Below, piece by piece: positions 1 to 11,136 of a stretch of 64,000 nt of DNA. Position 1 is the stretch's first letter. The number at the start of each line of letters is the position of its first letter. The notes below the pieces were generated by a model that made no database searches, was not told the origin of the DNA, and saw nothing but the letters and a program-made list of their open reading frames with translations. Position numbers and translations under genes: made by a program. Source of the DNA: Daldinia sp. FL1419 (Eukaryota > Ascomycota > Sordariomycetes > Xylariales > Hypoxylaceae); contig MU623435.1 of the NCBI GenBank assembly GCA_025201765.1, positions 1 through 64,000 of the forward strand, in the 5' to 3' direction.

Positions 1-287
1 AATCAGAGGTTCTAAATCCCCGAAACGTTTCATCAAATATAACGGTTTTAATTTTACAATGGTTGTTGAAAATACCCCTTTGCCACTATGGTACCTAGAT
101 GGAATGGAAGCTAAGGGATACTCCAAATTATGTACATATGAAGTCATTCTCCAAAGTCACGTGCTAACACGATTAATAGTGCAAATAATAGAAGAATAAC
201 TAACCTACCTAGGTAGTTAACAATAAGTCAAAGTTAAATTGATATCTGTGTCAATTTAATACTGTCCCCCTACGCTATTAACATAAC
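1..287. other. intergenic, AT-rich
   Basis: No gene is seen here. The stretch is AT-rich and carries a 12-bp perfect palindrome centred on CCTAGG at 205-216, the first of many such motifs in the window. The F-box remnant that follows ends at 288 with a stop, so its missing C-terminal part is not encoded here. Confidence 0.6.
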
Positions 288-1331
288 TTAATCGTAGGGA
301 CTTCCACTACGATAATACTCTTCCACTATGCGCCCACAGCCTTCGTAAATGCGCCTCCGATTCGCAATGTGCATCATTGGGCCGAATATCCGTTTACGCA
401 CTACCACCTTTTTCAATGCCCACAAAAACAACCATCTGCATGCGCTCAGAGTAATCTCCCCTTCAGCAATGATATCTTGTATTTCGGCGAACCAGGGCAT
501 AGTCTTTATCAGGAAATCTCTCCAGCATTCTTCATCTTCGCGAAGGTTAGCATGAACCCACTAAGACGCTTTAGCAAGTGATGGAATGCCTTCGGCAGGA
601 AGCTCTAGGCAGATGGAATGAATGATATCGCCTTGTAGCTTTTGGAAAGGGTCATTCTTGACTCGGTGTCCGAGGTCGAAATCTGGGGATAGCCTAAGCA
701 AGTCCAGGTCGGAGAGGATTGATCCGATATCATCTAGTAACTGGATCGTTGGAAGAGGATTCGCAATAAAATACTCTTCGCCGGTGATATATTGCCAATG
801 CCCTTTGCGTCTTTTCTCCGCGCCAGTCTTGACTTTTAGCGAAAACCCATCTCCAATGAGACCAAACATTACTGAGTAAAGCCGCTCGAGATCCACGGAA
901 TGAGGAGATATTAAAACTCTCGTGCCATGATTAAGATGCCACAGCAATATTTGGAAGCATGGCGCATGAAATGGAATGGCGCCGAGTTGGCCTTTCGTAC
1001 GATGGACATTATAGCAATGGTATTCGGCCGAGTTAGGTATGAGCTCATTGAGCTCGTCTTTGGGGTCGAGCTCAATACGATTGTCCATCAACATTTCCCC
1101 CTTGCCTGATAGATATCCCCTGGAAGACTTAGCTGTACGAGCACTAATATAGAGGCTGGATCATCACCTTTGAAAGCCGGGAACCTCTTCTAGTAGAAGA
1201 TAGACTTCCGTGATCCAAGCAAGGTTCTCCATGATAGCCATACGTCGATTATAGCCAAAGCCCGGTGTAGACTTACTATGGGCAAAATAGGGCTCTTCGA
1301 ATGGCACGCCACAGATGGCGCAGTAACATCG
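288..1331 (-). pseudogene. F-box-type fungal protein, disrupted
   Basis: Read from 1331 downward, one minus-strand frame shows the architecture of a family of uncharacterised fungal F-box proteins. It has an N-terminal CAICGVPF motif (about 1322-1297), a GFGYNRRM/AWITE segment, an IPFHAPCFQIL segment near 960, an F-box-like DPFQKLxxDIIHSI segment near 640, and a PWFAEIQD segment near 495. The frame is interrupted by tandem TGA codons at 1166-1161, which an unrecognised intron could conceivably hide. It is interrupted again by TAG at 563-561 inside the F-box. No GT donor lies close upstream of that TAG, so splicing is unlikely to remove it. A TAG also sits in frame just upstream of the CAICG codons, so there is no obvious ATG. 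The end at 288 is also early: relatives usually run several hundred residues further. I infer a decayed or truncated copy. Such proteins are presumed SCF substrate adaptors, but no substrate can be predicted. Confidence 0.6.
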
Positions 1332-1334
1332 TTC

Positions 1335-2422
1335 CTAGGTAGTGATTTTTGGTCCTTCCATGTTGTACTGCCTCGCGTCGTGTCGTACCTGTATACTAGT
1401 ATACATAGGTAGGTAGGTAGCTAAAGTTATATGCTCTGAATGTATTACACGGATTAATGATCGTATCGCGAGACCATTTGTAATAGCTTTCGGCTTTCTT
1501 ATACGATAATTATTCTGAATGGGTTCTGTAATATGATCTGTGGGATCTTTTTGTTGAAATATTCCAAGTTGATGGATTAGTATTAGGTTGACAGACATAT
1601 ACATAGTACACTTAATATTGAAATAGCTCCAGCTCAGACGCCACCTGCTATTAACCAGGGACACATAAGGCAGGTATAGGGGGCTAATATGTATGTATGA
1701 ATGAGTAGGTATCCCTACCTACCTATCTACATCTGGACGAATTCATGCATGCCTTAACCTTGCGTATAAATTTAGCGTCGTGTTAGGTAAGTGTTAAGAG
1801 GTAGTTTGTTATTATCTTGGGTGAATATGATTTCTTGAAGCCACCTAGGCAATTATATTATAAAAGCTCATAGAGACAAGGAATGTAGTGTCAAAGACGT
1901 AGAAACCCCAATCTATAGCTGGGTAGGTAGGTAGGTAGGTATAGTAGGTCGCAATGAGATGACTGAATCGAACCTAATAGGGGGGTAAATATATTCCCCT
2001 ATTGTGAGTAGGTTAGGTACCTAGGTACACAGGTAAATACCTCCTATGCAACTAGCTGGACTAGGTGCTCGAATTTCAGCATTACATGGTCCCATAAATT
2101 CTGCACGGTCCATTTCTACATCTATCCAATCATGTGAGACTTAGCTGCTGTGGCTGTGCTCCACTCTTCAGGTGCTGCGCCAGCTAAGTGGGAGCTTTTG
2201 TAACAAGACCCAGTTAGTTACGGGTCTGGTTTTGGGATTGGTTTTAGAGCTTCCCGCCTCTGTAATCTAACAACCTAACGCTGTAATCTAACGTCAACGG
2301 GTGGCTGGAGCTCGACAACACTGCTTCATAGCCGAATCATAATCAAGCTTCTTCATTTAGAAGAGCTATCCTTTTATCCTCCACCATACCTTTGGACTAA
2401 ATACACTTGTATTTGAGACATC
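1335..2422. other. intergenic with TAGG tandem repeats; promoter of VMA2
   Basis: No convincing ORF. It contains short tandem TAGG arrays at 1406-1420 and 1921-1940, a 14-bp perfect palindrome GTATACTAGTATAC at 1391-1404, and CCTAGG-centred motifs near 2013-2030. The last 100-150 bases before 2423 become pyrimidine-rich, as expected for a leader of a highly expressed fungal gene. Confidence 0.5.
1391..1420. repeat. 14-bp palindrome followed by TAGG tandem array
   Basis: The perfect palindrome GTATACTAGTATAC occupies 1391-1404. A TAGG microsatellite of nearly four units follows at 1406-1420. Confidence 0.75.
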
Positions 2423-4144
2423 ATGGATCCTAGAGAATCTTCTTCGTATTCCGTCGTGCCCAGGATCAGGTACAACACCGTCAGCGGTGTCAATGGTCCT
2501 CTAGTCATATTGGATAACGTCAAATTCCCGCGCTATAATGAAATCGTTACCCTAACACTTCCCGATGGGACAGAGAGATCTGGCCAAGTCCTCGAGGCTC
2601 GAGGTAAGCTATCGAAAGTTTTCTTGCCTAGTCCTTCCTCTCTAACCATGTTTCAATATTACAGGTGACCGAGCCGTCGTACAGGTCTTCGAGGGTACGT
2701 CCGGTATCGACGTCAAGAAGACAAAAGTCGAGTTTACGGGTCAGAGTTTAAAGCTAGGAGTATCGGAAGACATGCTGGGACGTATCTTCGATGGATCTGG
2801 CAGAGCTATCGACAAGGGCCCCAAGGTGCTCGCTGAAGATTACCTCGACATCAACGGCAGCCCTATTAATCCCTACTCGAGAGTACGCATCTTTATACCA
2901 CAGTGTCATACTATAAGGCGAAGAAGATCATCGCTTACAAAACTACTAGGTATACCCCGAAGAAATGATATCGACTGGTATTTCGACCATCGACACCATG
3001 AATTCTATTGCCCGAGGTCAGAAGATCCCCATCTTCTCCGCTGCCGGTTTACCACACAACGAAATCGCTGCCCAGATTTGCCGACAAGCTGGCTTGGTCA
3101 AGCAAAAGGGAGCCACGAACAAGGGTGTGCATGACGACCACGAGGAGAACTTCTCCATTGTTTTCGCTGCTATGGGTGTCAACTTAGAAACCGCCCGATT
3201 CTTTACCCAGGACTTCGAACAGAACGGTAGCTTGGAACGTGTCACGCTCTTCCTCAACCTTGCGAACGATCCGACGTATGGCAATATCATTTTCTTCAAA
3301 CTTATCTGACATTCAGCTAATGACAAATAGAATCGAGCGTATCATTACCCCTCGTCTCGCACTTACCACCGCCGAGTACTACGCCTACCAACTCGAGAAA
3401 CACGTTCTCGTTATTCTTACAGATCTTTCGGCTTATTGCGATGCTCTTCGTGAGGTATCCGCAGCCCGAGAAGAAGTACCGGGTCGACGTGGTTTCCCCG
3501 GTTACATGTACACTGATTTGTCAACTATTTACGAACGAGCCGGCCGTGTCGAGGGCCGAAATGGCTCCATCACGCAGATTCCCATCTTGACTATGCCTAA
3601 CGATGATATTACACACCCCATTCCCGACTTGACGGGCTATATCACCGAGGGCCAGATTTTCGTTGATCGTCAACTCGACAACCGTGGTATCTACCCACCG
3701 ATTAACGTGCTGCCCTCTCTTTCCCGTCTCATGAAATCTGCCATTGGTGAGGGAATGACCCGAAAAGACCACGGTGATGTGTCCAACCAACTTTATGCCA
3801 AATATGCCATTGGCCGTGACGCTGCAGCTATGAAGGCTGTCGTCGGTGAGGAGGCCTTGTCCGCTGAAGACAAGTTATCCTTGGAGTTCCTCGAAAAGTT
3901 CGAGCGACAATTTGTCGCACAGGGAGCGTACGAACAACGAAGTATCTACGATTCTCTAGATATCGCGTGGAGTCTCCTGCGTATCTTCCCCAAGGAGCTT
4001 CTCAACCGTATCCCCGCAAAGATCATTAACGAGTACTACCAACGCTCGGCGACGGAACGAAAAGGAAAGGGCCAAGAGAGAAATGATAAAGGTGTAAAGG
4101 ATACGGATGCGCCCCAGGAGGAGGAGAACCTTGTCGACGTATAA
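2423..4144 (+). CDS. vma-2: V-type proton ATPase subunit B
   Basis: Four exons (2423-2603, 2665-2882, 2950-3275, 3331-4144) join in frame through 55-67 bp GT-AG introns into a 512-residue protein, the normal length for this family. It is the non-catalytic nucleotide-binding B subunit of the V1 sector and acts on vacuolar and endosomal membranes to drive proton pumping. Diagnostic stretches are present in order: the N-terminal beta-barrel (VSGVNGPLVILDNV), the DMLGRIFDGSGRAID segment, and the degenerate P-loop region GQKIPIFSAAGLPHNEIAAQ. Then come [23 protein letters not shown] (joined over intron 3), the SAAREEVPGRRGFPGYMYTDL motif, and the GMTRKDHGDVSNQLYA segment. The tail is charged and ends EEENLVDV. 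The start is the first ATG after a pyrimidine-rich leader. Neighbours are unrelated. Confidence 0.97.
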
Positions 4145-6595
4145 TCATTTAAACAACTGGGGGAGATAGGCGCGACAGATGTGTATAGGGTAGTCGTATA
4201 TGGCGGAGTACAGGTTACTTATCAGCATTCGATACAATGGTCGTTCCATTGCAGCTTGGAATTATCATGAAAGAAAGAATATATTAACATGACTAGAGTC
4301 CTGTTCTGAATTTCGTTCGGTATGATTCTAACTGAGATTGGAGCATGAACCCTGTTGTCTTCTCGAACACTGGTGGCCGAACATGCCCCTACGGTAAGAT
4401 ACCATGGTAGGATTCAGTATGAATAATATGATAATACGCATCAGTCTAAGGACTCGTAGGGACTTGACAATCTTGAGGTAGATTGGTGATATTTCCGGCA
4501 TGCGGATATAATTCCACAGTAGCTTCACTCGGTACTCGGGAATAACAGACCAGGACTGGGCTATTCGCTCATCGTTCAGCTGCTAAGTACCTAGGTACTT
4601 AAGGCCTCGGCGAAATACGCGGTGAAGAAAGCCCGCTAGTTCTATCCCCACTTCTTCAGGATCGCTTTGCAAGATACCAATATAAACTAACCGTTAAAGA
4701 GGTATGGATCTAGAGTTGTGTACCTAGGTTAGAATAACACCAGACGAGGCTATTTGGTCACAATTCTACAAAGCTTATAAGGAGGTATCATCCAGCATAT
4801 AGCTGATCTATCTCGACGTCATACTGGCTTGCCCGGGCCGACAAAAGGCGAAATGAAAAAATTACTTAAGAGACGAGCGGAACAGCAGAACGCGGGGAAC
4901 ATTGATGGAGATTTAGAAGGATTTATGGTACGTATCTCGGTTAGGTCACTCCCATTGGGCTTACCTCTGAAAGGGAAACCCCGCATGGGTATGGGGAAGT
5001 TAGGAGGAGCTAGAGACTTGAAATAACCTTACCTACTTCCTATGTAGGTGACATGCAAAAATCCACCATTCACGTGGTTTCTTGTGTTACTCGAATTCTC
5101 GCTCCAATTGGCGGTCCCCTTTTCCTTTTCCGCTGTGTTCCAAGGTACCTACTTTTCGTGTTTGCTGTAAAGCCAGGTCAATATTAGTAGTTATTCCGAA
5201 CAAATTGGAAATGTTGTCCTAAAGACCAATTCGAATCACGAGGACAAGCCTTGAATATATATATATATATTTTCTTTATTCGTCATATGTCGCCGAAAGC
5301 ACACTGACGAGTCATACATTCATCCATTTACCTCAAAATGCACCTCGAACCAAGCTTTGAATGCGAGCGAGAGGAATGTATGCAAGGCACGAATTGCTCA
5401 AAGGGAGGCTGGAGTTCCACAGAAGATCTCTCCAAAAGCTTAACGTTACAGTCCTCTAACGTCATCAAGGAAAAGCATCTCCAAATTCCCCTAGTGGGGT
5501 AACATAATGCCGATTTGGACAGGTCTTCAAACCATCCTCCATCCTCGAATAGGACGAGGCTCTGGTTAACTAGACTGTGTAGGATTTATTGCAAAGAGCC
5601 CAAGCATGCTACCAACCACTACTTCGGAATTAGTGAGAAGACGAGAGAGCACTTTGAATCACCTTGAAATGGACATCTGCCCTCTGCGTGGAATACACAT
5701 CGAATAACCCCGTACGATACTGTGTTGGTAGAGAAATCCTTCTCGTAAAACTTCGGCTTGCCTACCTAGTTGACGCCACTGCGCAATACATTCATTCATA
5801 CGCTTAACTCATACCGCCTATTCACGGATGGAATATTTACTTACTTACCTACCTAGGTACTATTTCAGCTTTCTACCGTGGCTAGATATCCATCCCCTTG
5901 GGCTCGGAGTTATGAATTATGGACAATACTGACTTAAGTACCTCCTAACCTAAGGTATTGTACCTAACCTAGGTAGCTAGCACTGTGACCCGCAAACATG
6001 CGAAAACAAAGGGGGAAACCTGCGTATGAATGACCCTAAAGCATTCTAGGAAAACGACCGAATCACGAATCCGACTCGAATTCCAACGTATTAACCAACC
6101 TAGGTACTTAGTGATTTCGTGCCGTGTTACTACATGATTTTAGATGAAGCCGATGCAACACTCCCTTGTGAGTTGCGTCTTCTACCCCAACTTTTCCAAG
6201 AAAGCGGAGAAGCTTTTTACTGGCTAACTAGCATAAGCCATAGCTGGGGATCGCCGGGGCTGCTGGGGCTACTTGGGACCTACTGGGACCTACCGGGTTC
6301 GAATGCAGGTGAGATTAATAAAATAAAATAAAAACTCCCCAGCCCTACTCCCCTGTAAGAAAGTCAACGTGATGAATACTTATCCTCATTGTCCAACCAA
6401 ATCAAGTTTCTCCCGACTGGGGTTTATCCTTTGATGACTGAATTCGTATAAGTCACGGATCCTTCCCCCAGATTCTTGTCGCCCTGCTCTGCTTTGCTCT
6501 GTCTTCCTCTCTCACCGTCAATTACGGCGAGTACAAAGCATCAGCTCTAAGACCGCATGCTAAATTAGTAAAGCTTGTCTCAACCTCAAATCAAC
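4145..6595. other. intergenic, 2.4 kb, no gene called
   Basis: Only short unconvincing ORFs occur, for example a basic, lysine/arginine-rich stretch at 4829-4925 that runs into a GTACGT donor-like sequence and could be an isolated exon. CCTAGG-type palindromes occur near 4587-4600, 4717, 5850-5860, 5970 and 6097. An (AT)n run lies at about 5256-5270. The last 150 bases are the presumed promoter and leader of the epimerase gene. Confidence 0.5.
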
Positions 6596-7904
6596 ATGCG
6601 TCTAAACACTAGCCTCGCCTCCTTGGGGGCATTTTTGCTGCCATTGACCTCGGCGCAATCGCCTGGAGGTACCGGGAGCAGCAATGTGACAAGCAGTTTG
6701 GGTCCTGATGAACACGGCTTTTATTGGATTTACAGTGAGGGTCTCTCTGCCGCGTTTATCCCTTACGGTGCTTCCATCGCGAAGCTCTTAGTCCATGACC
6801 AGTATGGTATCGAGAGGGATGTTGTAGCCGGCTTCGATAACGCTACGGCTTATACACTCGACAAAGCTCATCCCCATCTTGGTAGTGTACCGGGCCGATA
6901 TGCAAACCGAATCAAGAACAGCACATTTGAGATTGACGGCAAAACCTATCATATTGAGCCCAATGAGAACCCGACACCGGAAGCCCCTAAAGGTGCCGAT
7001 ACCCTGCACGGTGGTCCTGATGGCTGGGACTTCCGCAACTTCACGGTAGTCTCTCACTCAAAAGATAGTATAACATTCTCAATCATCGATCGCGATGGCG
7101 ACCAAGGTTTCCCTGGCGAAGTCATTTCCTACGTCACCTATACGCTTCACGATTCCACCTGGGACATTAAGCTAGTGGCTATTGCGACCACTAAGAAGAC
7201 ACCTATCATGCTAAGCAGTCATACTTACTGGAACTTGGACGGCTTTGCCAACAATGAGACCAACACTGCCTTAAACCACACCTTCTATCTACCCTACAGC
7301 GGTCAGCGGGTTGGTGTTGATGACATCCTAATTCCCACGGGCGACATCATAGCCAACAAGAAGGGGTCTGTGAACGACTTCTGGAGCGCTCCGAAGAAAT
7401 TGGGAGCCGATCTTCAGAAGCCTGAGGCGGAAGGCAACTGCGGTTTCAACTGCACTGGTTATGGTAACTCCACCCATCACGAAGGGAATCATAGATGAGA
7501 AGACTAACTTATTTTGACTAGATACATGCTGGATCATCAACCGAAGTCAAGAGGGACCTTATGACTGGCGCGCAGAAGGCGGTTTCGTCGCCCGTCTGCA
7601 CTCGGAATGGTCTGGCATCCAGGTTGACGTATACACGGACCAGGAAGCATTCCAGATGTACTCGTGCAACGGCCAGAACGCCACAATGCCACTCAAGACA
7701 TCGCAAGGCCTTTTCGATGACGAGGACTTCCCTCGCACGATTCCCCAGTACGGTTGCCTCGTCATGGAGGTTGAAGACTGGATTGACGCCATCAACCACC
7801 CCGAGTGGCAGCGCGAGTCCAAGCAGATCTTTGGTCCCGGCGGCGATCCCTACGTCCTCCAAGCTAGCTACGTCTTCAGCATAAACACCACAAAATCGTC
7901 TTAG
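6596..7904 (+). CDS. secreted aldose 1-epimerase (galactose mutarotase family)
   Basis: Two exons (6596-7463 and 7522-7904) flank a 58-bp intron and encode 416 residues. The splice joins CTGY to DTCW in frame. I chose the ATG at 6596 because it begins a signal peptide (MRLNTSLASLGAFLLPLTSA). Family motifs are clear: GFYWIYSEG, VVAGFDNATAY, LGSVPGRYANRI, DTLHGGPDGWDFRNF, LSSHTYWNLDGF with the presumed catalytic His, and LVMEVEDWIDAINHPEW. The enzyme interconverts alpha and beta anomers of hexoses. The signal peptide and about nine N-glycosylation sequons indicate export, unlike cytosolic GalM used in the Leloir pathway. Secreted fungal members probably act on extracellular sugars, though their substrates are poorly defined. 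It sits alone, with no adjacent galactose genes. Confidence 0.92.
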
Positions 7905-8888
7905 GAGGACGATTGTGAGGGCAATGGAGAAAACGATGGTCGTAATTAAAAATAACAAAAGTGGCTGCAACACCATAGCTCTGGTGGCGCGGTGAAGAGA
8001 TATTATACGCATTAGGTACCTATTTATATTACTTAGCGCTACGTCGGTGCTACCGATATTGGTGCTATATCCAGTTACATAATATACTTAATTATCCAAC
8101 TTTGACATCGATGGGTATTAGCCATCCATAGAATTCTTGTGTACCTGTTTGCGTATGTTGATTTATTGTGTGTGCTACCGATCCCAACCTCGGACTATTC
8201 GACGGCTAACAAATGGAGGGTTCTTCTACCGAGAAAGAAAAAGGGGGTCAACAGACAACCCGCGTGGATTCTAAGCTGACCACGTATACATAGCATAGTA
8301 TATTTACCACAGCAAGTTCTATTGAATACAATACCCCAGTAATCAGGTATAGTGAACAAGATGTAACCTCGCGTAAAAAGGGGGCAAGATATCACGAAGC
8401 GAGTTTCAGCTATGTCTTCAAGGAAATGAAATGAAATATATAACTATATATATTCTTACTTTAAGGCGACTATTTTAGAGAAGCTGTATAGAATATTCAC
8501 GAGGCAATATTAGGAACTATTTGTTTTATTCTCATCTTCATTATCGAAACCTAAGGCTAGTAATCGACCTAGTGAGACAGGGCCTATGGACGGGTTCGGA
8601 TAATAAGGAGGCGCAAGGACACTTGAAAATAATGCGCGGTTCACGATGAATATTTCGTCTCAAAATAGTTGCAAACACCTACGTAGGTAGGTAGTAGGTA
8701 TCGACGAACTAGCATGTGTAGAAGTAAATTGTAACGATGCGCATACATCTTGCACCTTTGCGGGCAGGCTGGCGGTACCAAGTTTTGTAAAAAGGCAGGC
8801 GGGAAGTGCAAACCACCGGACGCAATCATGAAAATAAAAAAAGTCCAATTAGAAAACCTAACAAAAAATAAAAAATAAAAAATCTACA
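7905..8888. other. intergenic, no gene
   Basis: The 3' flank of the epimerase gene. An open frame on the opposite strand (8012-7518) is only an antisense shadow of the epimerase exon. CCTACGTAGG and TAGG motifs lie at about 8676-8700. An A-rich tract (oligo-A with T interruptions) at 8832-8885 directly precedes the tRNA-like element; on the minus strand it is a series of T runs. Confidence 0.5.
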
Positions 8889-8889
8889 A

Positions 8890-9016
8890 AAAGCTCGGCC
8901 CGGGATCGAACATCCCATTCCCTTGGAACGGGCATCGAACCCTCGGCCTACGAAAACCCAAACGCTTGTTCGAATTTTACTGGCCCTCTGCTACTGCCTG
9001 TTACCGCTAGACCAAA
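8890..9016 (-). ncRNA. tRNA-like / Pol III-type element (possible tRNA pseudogene or SINE)
   Basis: On the minus strand a perfect A-box match, TGGTCTAGCGG, lies at 9014-9004. A perfect B-box match, GGTTCGATGCC, lies at 8941-8931. A second near-match, TGTTCGATCCC, lies at 8912-8902. A run of five T residues at about 8893-8889 and further T runs down to 8832 would serve as Pol III terminators. The A-to-B spacing is long for a plain tRNA. I could not build a paired acceptor stem or a clean 5-bp T stem, so this is probably not a functional tRNA. It may be an intron-bearing degenerate tRNA or a tRNA-derived SINE fragment. Confidence 0.4.
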
Positions 9017-9148
9017 GACTTCTTTGGTAGAGCAGCGCAAGCAGCGGGGGAGGGCCGAAAGAACACCCTACTACTGTGCATTATATGTTTCCCTCCGGGT
9101 CGGCGTACTGCGGGGCTGTTTTCTTGTTGCTGTGGCGGCGGGTTGGGA

Positions 9149-9175
9149 AGGTACGGTATGGTACGGTACGGTACG
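9149..9175. repeat. short GGTACG/GGTAT tandem repeat
   Basis: About five tandem units of GGTAC or GGTAT type lie in a GC-rich island downstream of DPH1. A related sequence with GTATGG/GGTAC units occurs near 16520-16560. Confidence 0.6.
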
Positions 9176-9316
9176 TGTGGTGTTGACGCGCCGGGTCTGC
9201 TCTGACTAGGAAGGTACGGGGCATGGGCACACGCCACAGGTACTCGTTGACAAGCTTGGTCCTATTTACCTATCTCTACATCCCAAGCATCTAATCCACC
9301 TAGTAGGTAGTCGCTA

Positions 9317-10713
9317 TTAGCTTGACACCTCAATATCTTTCGTCCTTCCCAACCCTTCCCTCGCATAATAATCCATAGGGTATACACCACCCGTCTGAGT
9401 CCAATCCTGTCTTTCGTTAAGCGCAACGAGCGCCTCGTACGGCGTCAACAACGGTCGCGGGAATGCATAACCCCAATCGATACTTAACCTCGGACAAGCT
9501 ACTTGAACCCAACACTCGACGTCGCTCATCATGGCAAGCTTCCCAGGGAAGATCTCGCTTAGAAGTAAGTTAACCCAAGGGATCCCCATCTCCTTGAGCT
9601 TCTTCTCGATCAACGCCATCGTATGCGGATTCCCCTGACGACCAAGCGACCCCAAGATCAAACCCCATTTCTTCGCCCCTTTCGCCGTCGTGATAGCGTC
9701 CTTCCGAAGACTTTGCATCTCCTCGTGCCCATACGTCTCGCGAGTAAGCTTCCTCGAATAGGGGTCGTATCGATACGCCGGAATCGCGGGATTATGGATC
9801 ATAATACTCTCCAGATGGAACCGACCGTCTCCCAAGTAAAGGATAAGATCGACGTTCTCGGAGTCGGGCAACCGCGGAGAAGTGCATCCTAGAATCTCGC
9901 CCTTGGATAGCGGCGCAATTTGAGGAATTAGGACCTTGAAGCCAGCCTTCTCCAGCGTCGATCGGACGCCGTGGATGGTAGCGTTGAACTGGATCGTTCC
10001 GACCATCGCAATCGTCTTGGGCGGCGCGAAGTTTCGCTCCAAGGTAGTTAGAAGATGTGATGTGTCTATGCTGATATCGACGAAGACATAAAGGACCTTT
10101 ATCTTCGTAACGTCTACCGGGATCAGACAACTGTGGGCATAGTGCACGAGGAGATCGCAGCCTAGCGCTCTAGCCGTGTAGTCGTCGATACAGCAAGCGC
10201 CGTATGTCACGTCGCCCATGATTAGGGTTTCGATCCCCGGACAGAACTGAGTGAGAATGTCTGAAATCGTGGTGGCGAATAAGAGTAACCCCTCGGGCAT
10301 CTGCAGCGCAACCCGCTTTGCGCCCGAAGACCTAATCCGATGGATAGTCTTGGGGATCTCGAAAGAGTAGTTGGCGGGTAATAGGGCCATCGCCTCCTTA
10401 AGTTCCGGATCGTTCAAGATCTCCGGGGGCACCTGGTTAAGTAGTCTCGGTGCCCGCCTCGGCTGTGAAACTAAGACTCATGTTCAGTCATTTTCCCTCA
10501 TTACCCGAAAATGACAACGAGCTTACCTTGGATAGCTCCGCTGTCCTCGATCGACGGATCACCAGCGCCATTTTTAGCATTATTTGCGGCGGCTCTTCGT
10601 CCCACGAACCTCTTCTTCGGCTGTTTCCGAGCTGGGGGTGAGGGCGGCGCCGCATGGGCCTCTTCGATATCTGCGGCGATGCCCAGATCGGCTTGTGCCC
10701 GGTCTTCCTCCAT
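9317..10713 (-). CDS. DPH1: diphthamide biosynthesis protein 1 (2-(3-amino-3-carboxypropyl)histidine synthase subunit)
   Basis: Two exons (10713-10527 and 10470-9317) are joined across a 56-bp intron and encode 446 residues. The splice gives the expected N-terminal run ending RAPRLLNQVPPEIL. Dph1, with Dph2, forms a [4Fe-4S] non-canonical radical-SAM enzyme. It transfers the aminocarboxypropyl group of SAM to the modified histidine of elongation factor 2, the first step of diphthamide synthesis, in the cytosol. Visible signatures are FVGRR in the N-terminal basic tail, ALQMPEGLLLFA, MGDVTYGACCIDD (Cys about residues 155-156), VHYAHSCL, ILGCTSP, YLGDGRFH and CPRLSIDWG. The Cys of ACC, GCT and ACP are the expected cluster ligands. 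The start is the only upstream ATG consistent with the acidic/Ala-rich N-terminus. The gene reads in the same direction as the PNGase A-like gene upstream. Confidence 0.96.
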
Positions 10714-11136
10714 GCTTCGACAACCGGAAATTATGAGCTGGAGAAATTATAAGGCACGAATACGTCCCAGATATGTATGTAAAATCAGTCTGATATCTGA
10801 AATAGGAAAGTAAAGCGCTAGGTTAGTTTAGTAACTAACGGTTAGAGTATTATTTTATTGGAGTCTCGAATTTGTCATGTGAAAAGTCGGATTGGTTAGA
10901 ATAGACATTAGGTGGTTTCGATAAACGGGTAAATGATTCCATAATTGCATTATCTTAGTAGATAAATATATGTACTCTCATATTTACATATTTAAAGCAT
11001 CACAGTTGATGAATTCGTTCGCAGCAAACGATTGTACAAAGTATTAGATACAATTTCCGGGACTACCCCCTATACCTAATATATTTTGCTACCTGTACGA
11101 GCTTGTGCACCTATGCATCTCAATGTCTAACCCTTC
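10714..11136. other. intergenic between PNGase A-like gene and DPH1
   Basis: AT-rich, with no ORF of note. It should hold the 3' end of the PNGase A-like transcript and the DPH1 promoter. Confidence 0.5.

Noticed and set aside
4829..5026. Lys/Arg-rich 65-codon frame
   Set aside because: It has no ATG (starts with TTG), no recognisable family and no partner exon that I could join. Kept only as a remark in the intergenic entry.
6119..6331. 70-codon frame and a GGTTCGAATGC sequence near 6296
   Set aside because: The frame has no family features. The B-box-like sequence has no acceptable A box or cloverleaf, so no tRNA was called.
7518..8012. 164-codon minus-strand open frame
   Set aside because: It overlaps the second exon of the aldose epimerase, which has clear family motifs. 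The antisense frame has no recognisable features.
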